This document shows, piece by piece, positions 62,832 to 64,000 of a DNA stretch of 64,000 nucleotides; positions within the stretch are counted from its first letter, which is position 1, and each line of letters begins with the position of its first letter. The position numbers were made by a program, and so were the translations under genes. The stretch is taken from positions 2,976,501 through 3,040,500 of the forward strand of contig NC_067295.1 of assembly GCF_020740795.1 (NCBI RefSeq), written 5' to 3'. The DNA is from Apus apus. Lineage: Eukaryota; Chordata; Aves; Apodiformes; Apodidae. The notes under the pieces were generated by a model. It ran no database searches, had not been told where the DNA came from, and was given only the letters and a program-made list of their open reading frames with translations.

Positions 62832-64000
62832 GTGACCCTACGGGGAGGAGGCCGGGCTGGGGAAAGAGCTGCGTGCAGCCCCGGGAGGCGGCGGGGAAGA
62901 AGCGGGGCCTGAGGGGGGCGGCGGCTGGGGGAGCCCGGCAGGCCCCGCGCGGCTGGGGAGGGCGGGTCGGGGCCTGCCCACTCCCACTGCTCTCCCTCAG
63001 GCGCGGGTTCTGCTGCCCCGGGGCGGGGGGGTTGATGGGGACGGTACCGGGCTGTCCCGGGGGAGTTCCCGGCGCGGTTTGATCGCTGCTGTTCTGACAG
63101 AGCAAGAGGCCGGTTGTGCCCTTCGCGGTGCTTCTCGTTTCCTTCCTCCAGGGGCAGCGGCCGGGTCGGGGGTTTCGGTAGCTCTGTGCAGGGGAGAGGA
63201 GTGAAGCCGGCATCGGCGGTTGTGCCAAAATCTGAGCTTTGGAAATCAGGGGGCAGGAGCGGACATCACACCTTCACCGGGCTTATAGAGCCCAGCCTGT
63301 CTCGTAGCTGATGAGCGTGCGAGCTGTGGCATGTGTGTTTTGAAATGCATCTCAGAAGTGGTAGCTCCTGGGGATAAAGTAAAGCGTGGACAGAGTCCTG
63401 CCTTGCCATGGCACTGCATGTTGGGAGGCCTGAGACTGTACGTCTGCCTTAACCAAGAGTTCAGAAAGTGTTTTAATAACCATAGTTAGAATTCCTCAGT
63501 TTGATTGCCAAAGTCCCGATTTTCCTGTGTGTGGGGACAGCGTTTCCTAGTTTTTCAACTTTCTGTCTGTGTTAATGATCCCTGAAATGTGTTCTGAGTG
63601 TTCCTCTGCATGGGAACTGGTCAAAACACGAGGGTTTTCTCAGTGGCCCCAGGCTTTATCTCTGGCAGTTGCTTTAGGATGGAGCTCCAGCTTTTTCTTA
63701 CTTTCATTTAACTTCATAAATGCAGAGTATTTTTATGGGAGATATCAGATACAAGAGACAAATTGTATCCTGAAGGTGCAGGTACCAACCAGATGAAAGG
63801 TGATTCTTTGTATGCATCTAGTTTAGCTGGAGAACTTCTTCATTGCAAGGTTTTGTGGATGCTAAAGGCTGAAGGGGAACCTGCTTGACTTTATGAAAGT
63901 TCTCCCACTAGGGAAGAGCCAGAGAAACCTCCGTGAGAAAACCCAGACACCAGGCAGGCTGCTGGAGGGTATGAGAACATGTTGTGGTGCTGTTGGTTTC
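62832..64000 (+). other. COPS3: COPS3 intron 1 (start)
   Basis: The first ~250 bp are still CpG-rich, then composition falls to AT-rich. I looked for the next exon (GQMTQLCELINKSG-type) and did not see it before the window ends. No repeat recognised. Confidence 0.8.

Overview
The window is vertebrate nuclear DNA, most likely from a bird. It carries split host genes with consensus GT/AG splice sites, CR1 LINE 3' ends (the main avian/reptilian retrotransposon), traces of old MIR-like SINEs, CpG-island promoters and fairly compact introns. Gene content and order match the human Smith-Magenis region (17p11.2): PEMT, RASD1, MED9, NT5M, COPS3, here read with PEMT(+), RASD1(+), MED9(-), NT5M(-), COPS3(+). 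All relative orientations agree with the human arrangement once the block is flipped. I assigned genes by recognising the translated exons; nothing was searched.

Layout. 1-14.75 kb: the last four coding exons of PEMT, whose N-terminal exons must lie left of the window. 14.75-20 kb: PEMT 3' region, with evidence for a spliced 3' UTR whose terminal exon ends near 20.0 kb. 20-24.5 kb: spacer, a 10-bp GC-rich minisatellite, a strong CTCF-like motif and the RASD1 promoter. 24.58-25.70 kb: complete two-exon RASD1 CDS, then an ~0.8 kb 3' UTR. 26.5-28.9 kb: convergent gap to MED9. 28.97-32.59 kb: complete two-exon MED9 on the minus strand. 33-54 kb: a long stretch without a recognisable gene, holding two orphan CpG-rich blocks (42.1-42.7 and 52.6-53.2 kb), one ORF-poor block (34.5-35.9 kb) and small repeats. 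54.3-61.2 kb: complete five-exon NT5M on the minus strand, with a probable ~3 kb 3' UTR. 61.2-62.8 kb: CpG-rich divergent promoter region. 62.78-64 kb: first coding exon of COPS3 and part of intron 1.

The genes do not form a pathway. PEMT makes phosphatidylcholine at the ER, RASD1 is an inducible Ras-like GTPase, MED9 is a Mediator middle-module subunit, NT5M is a mitochondrial deoxynucleotidase and COPS3 is a COP9 signalosome subunit. Adjacency is conserved synteny, not an operon. I found no CRISPR array, tRNA, rRNA or convincing viral fossil, and no clear novel system. The points most worth a second look are the probable PEMT 3'-UTR intron, a Glu-to-Gly change at PEMT's C-terminal EE motif, a minus-strand exon-like ORF inside a PEMT intron, a 94-bp near-identical duplication inside NT5M, a two-way poly(A)-signal hairpin downstream of NT5M, and two orphan CpG islands.
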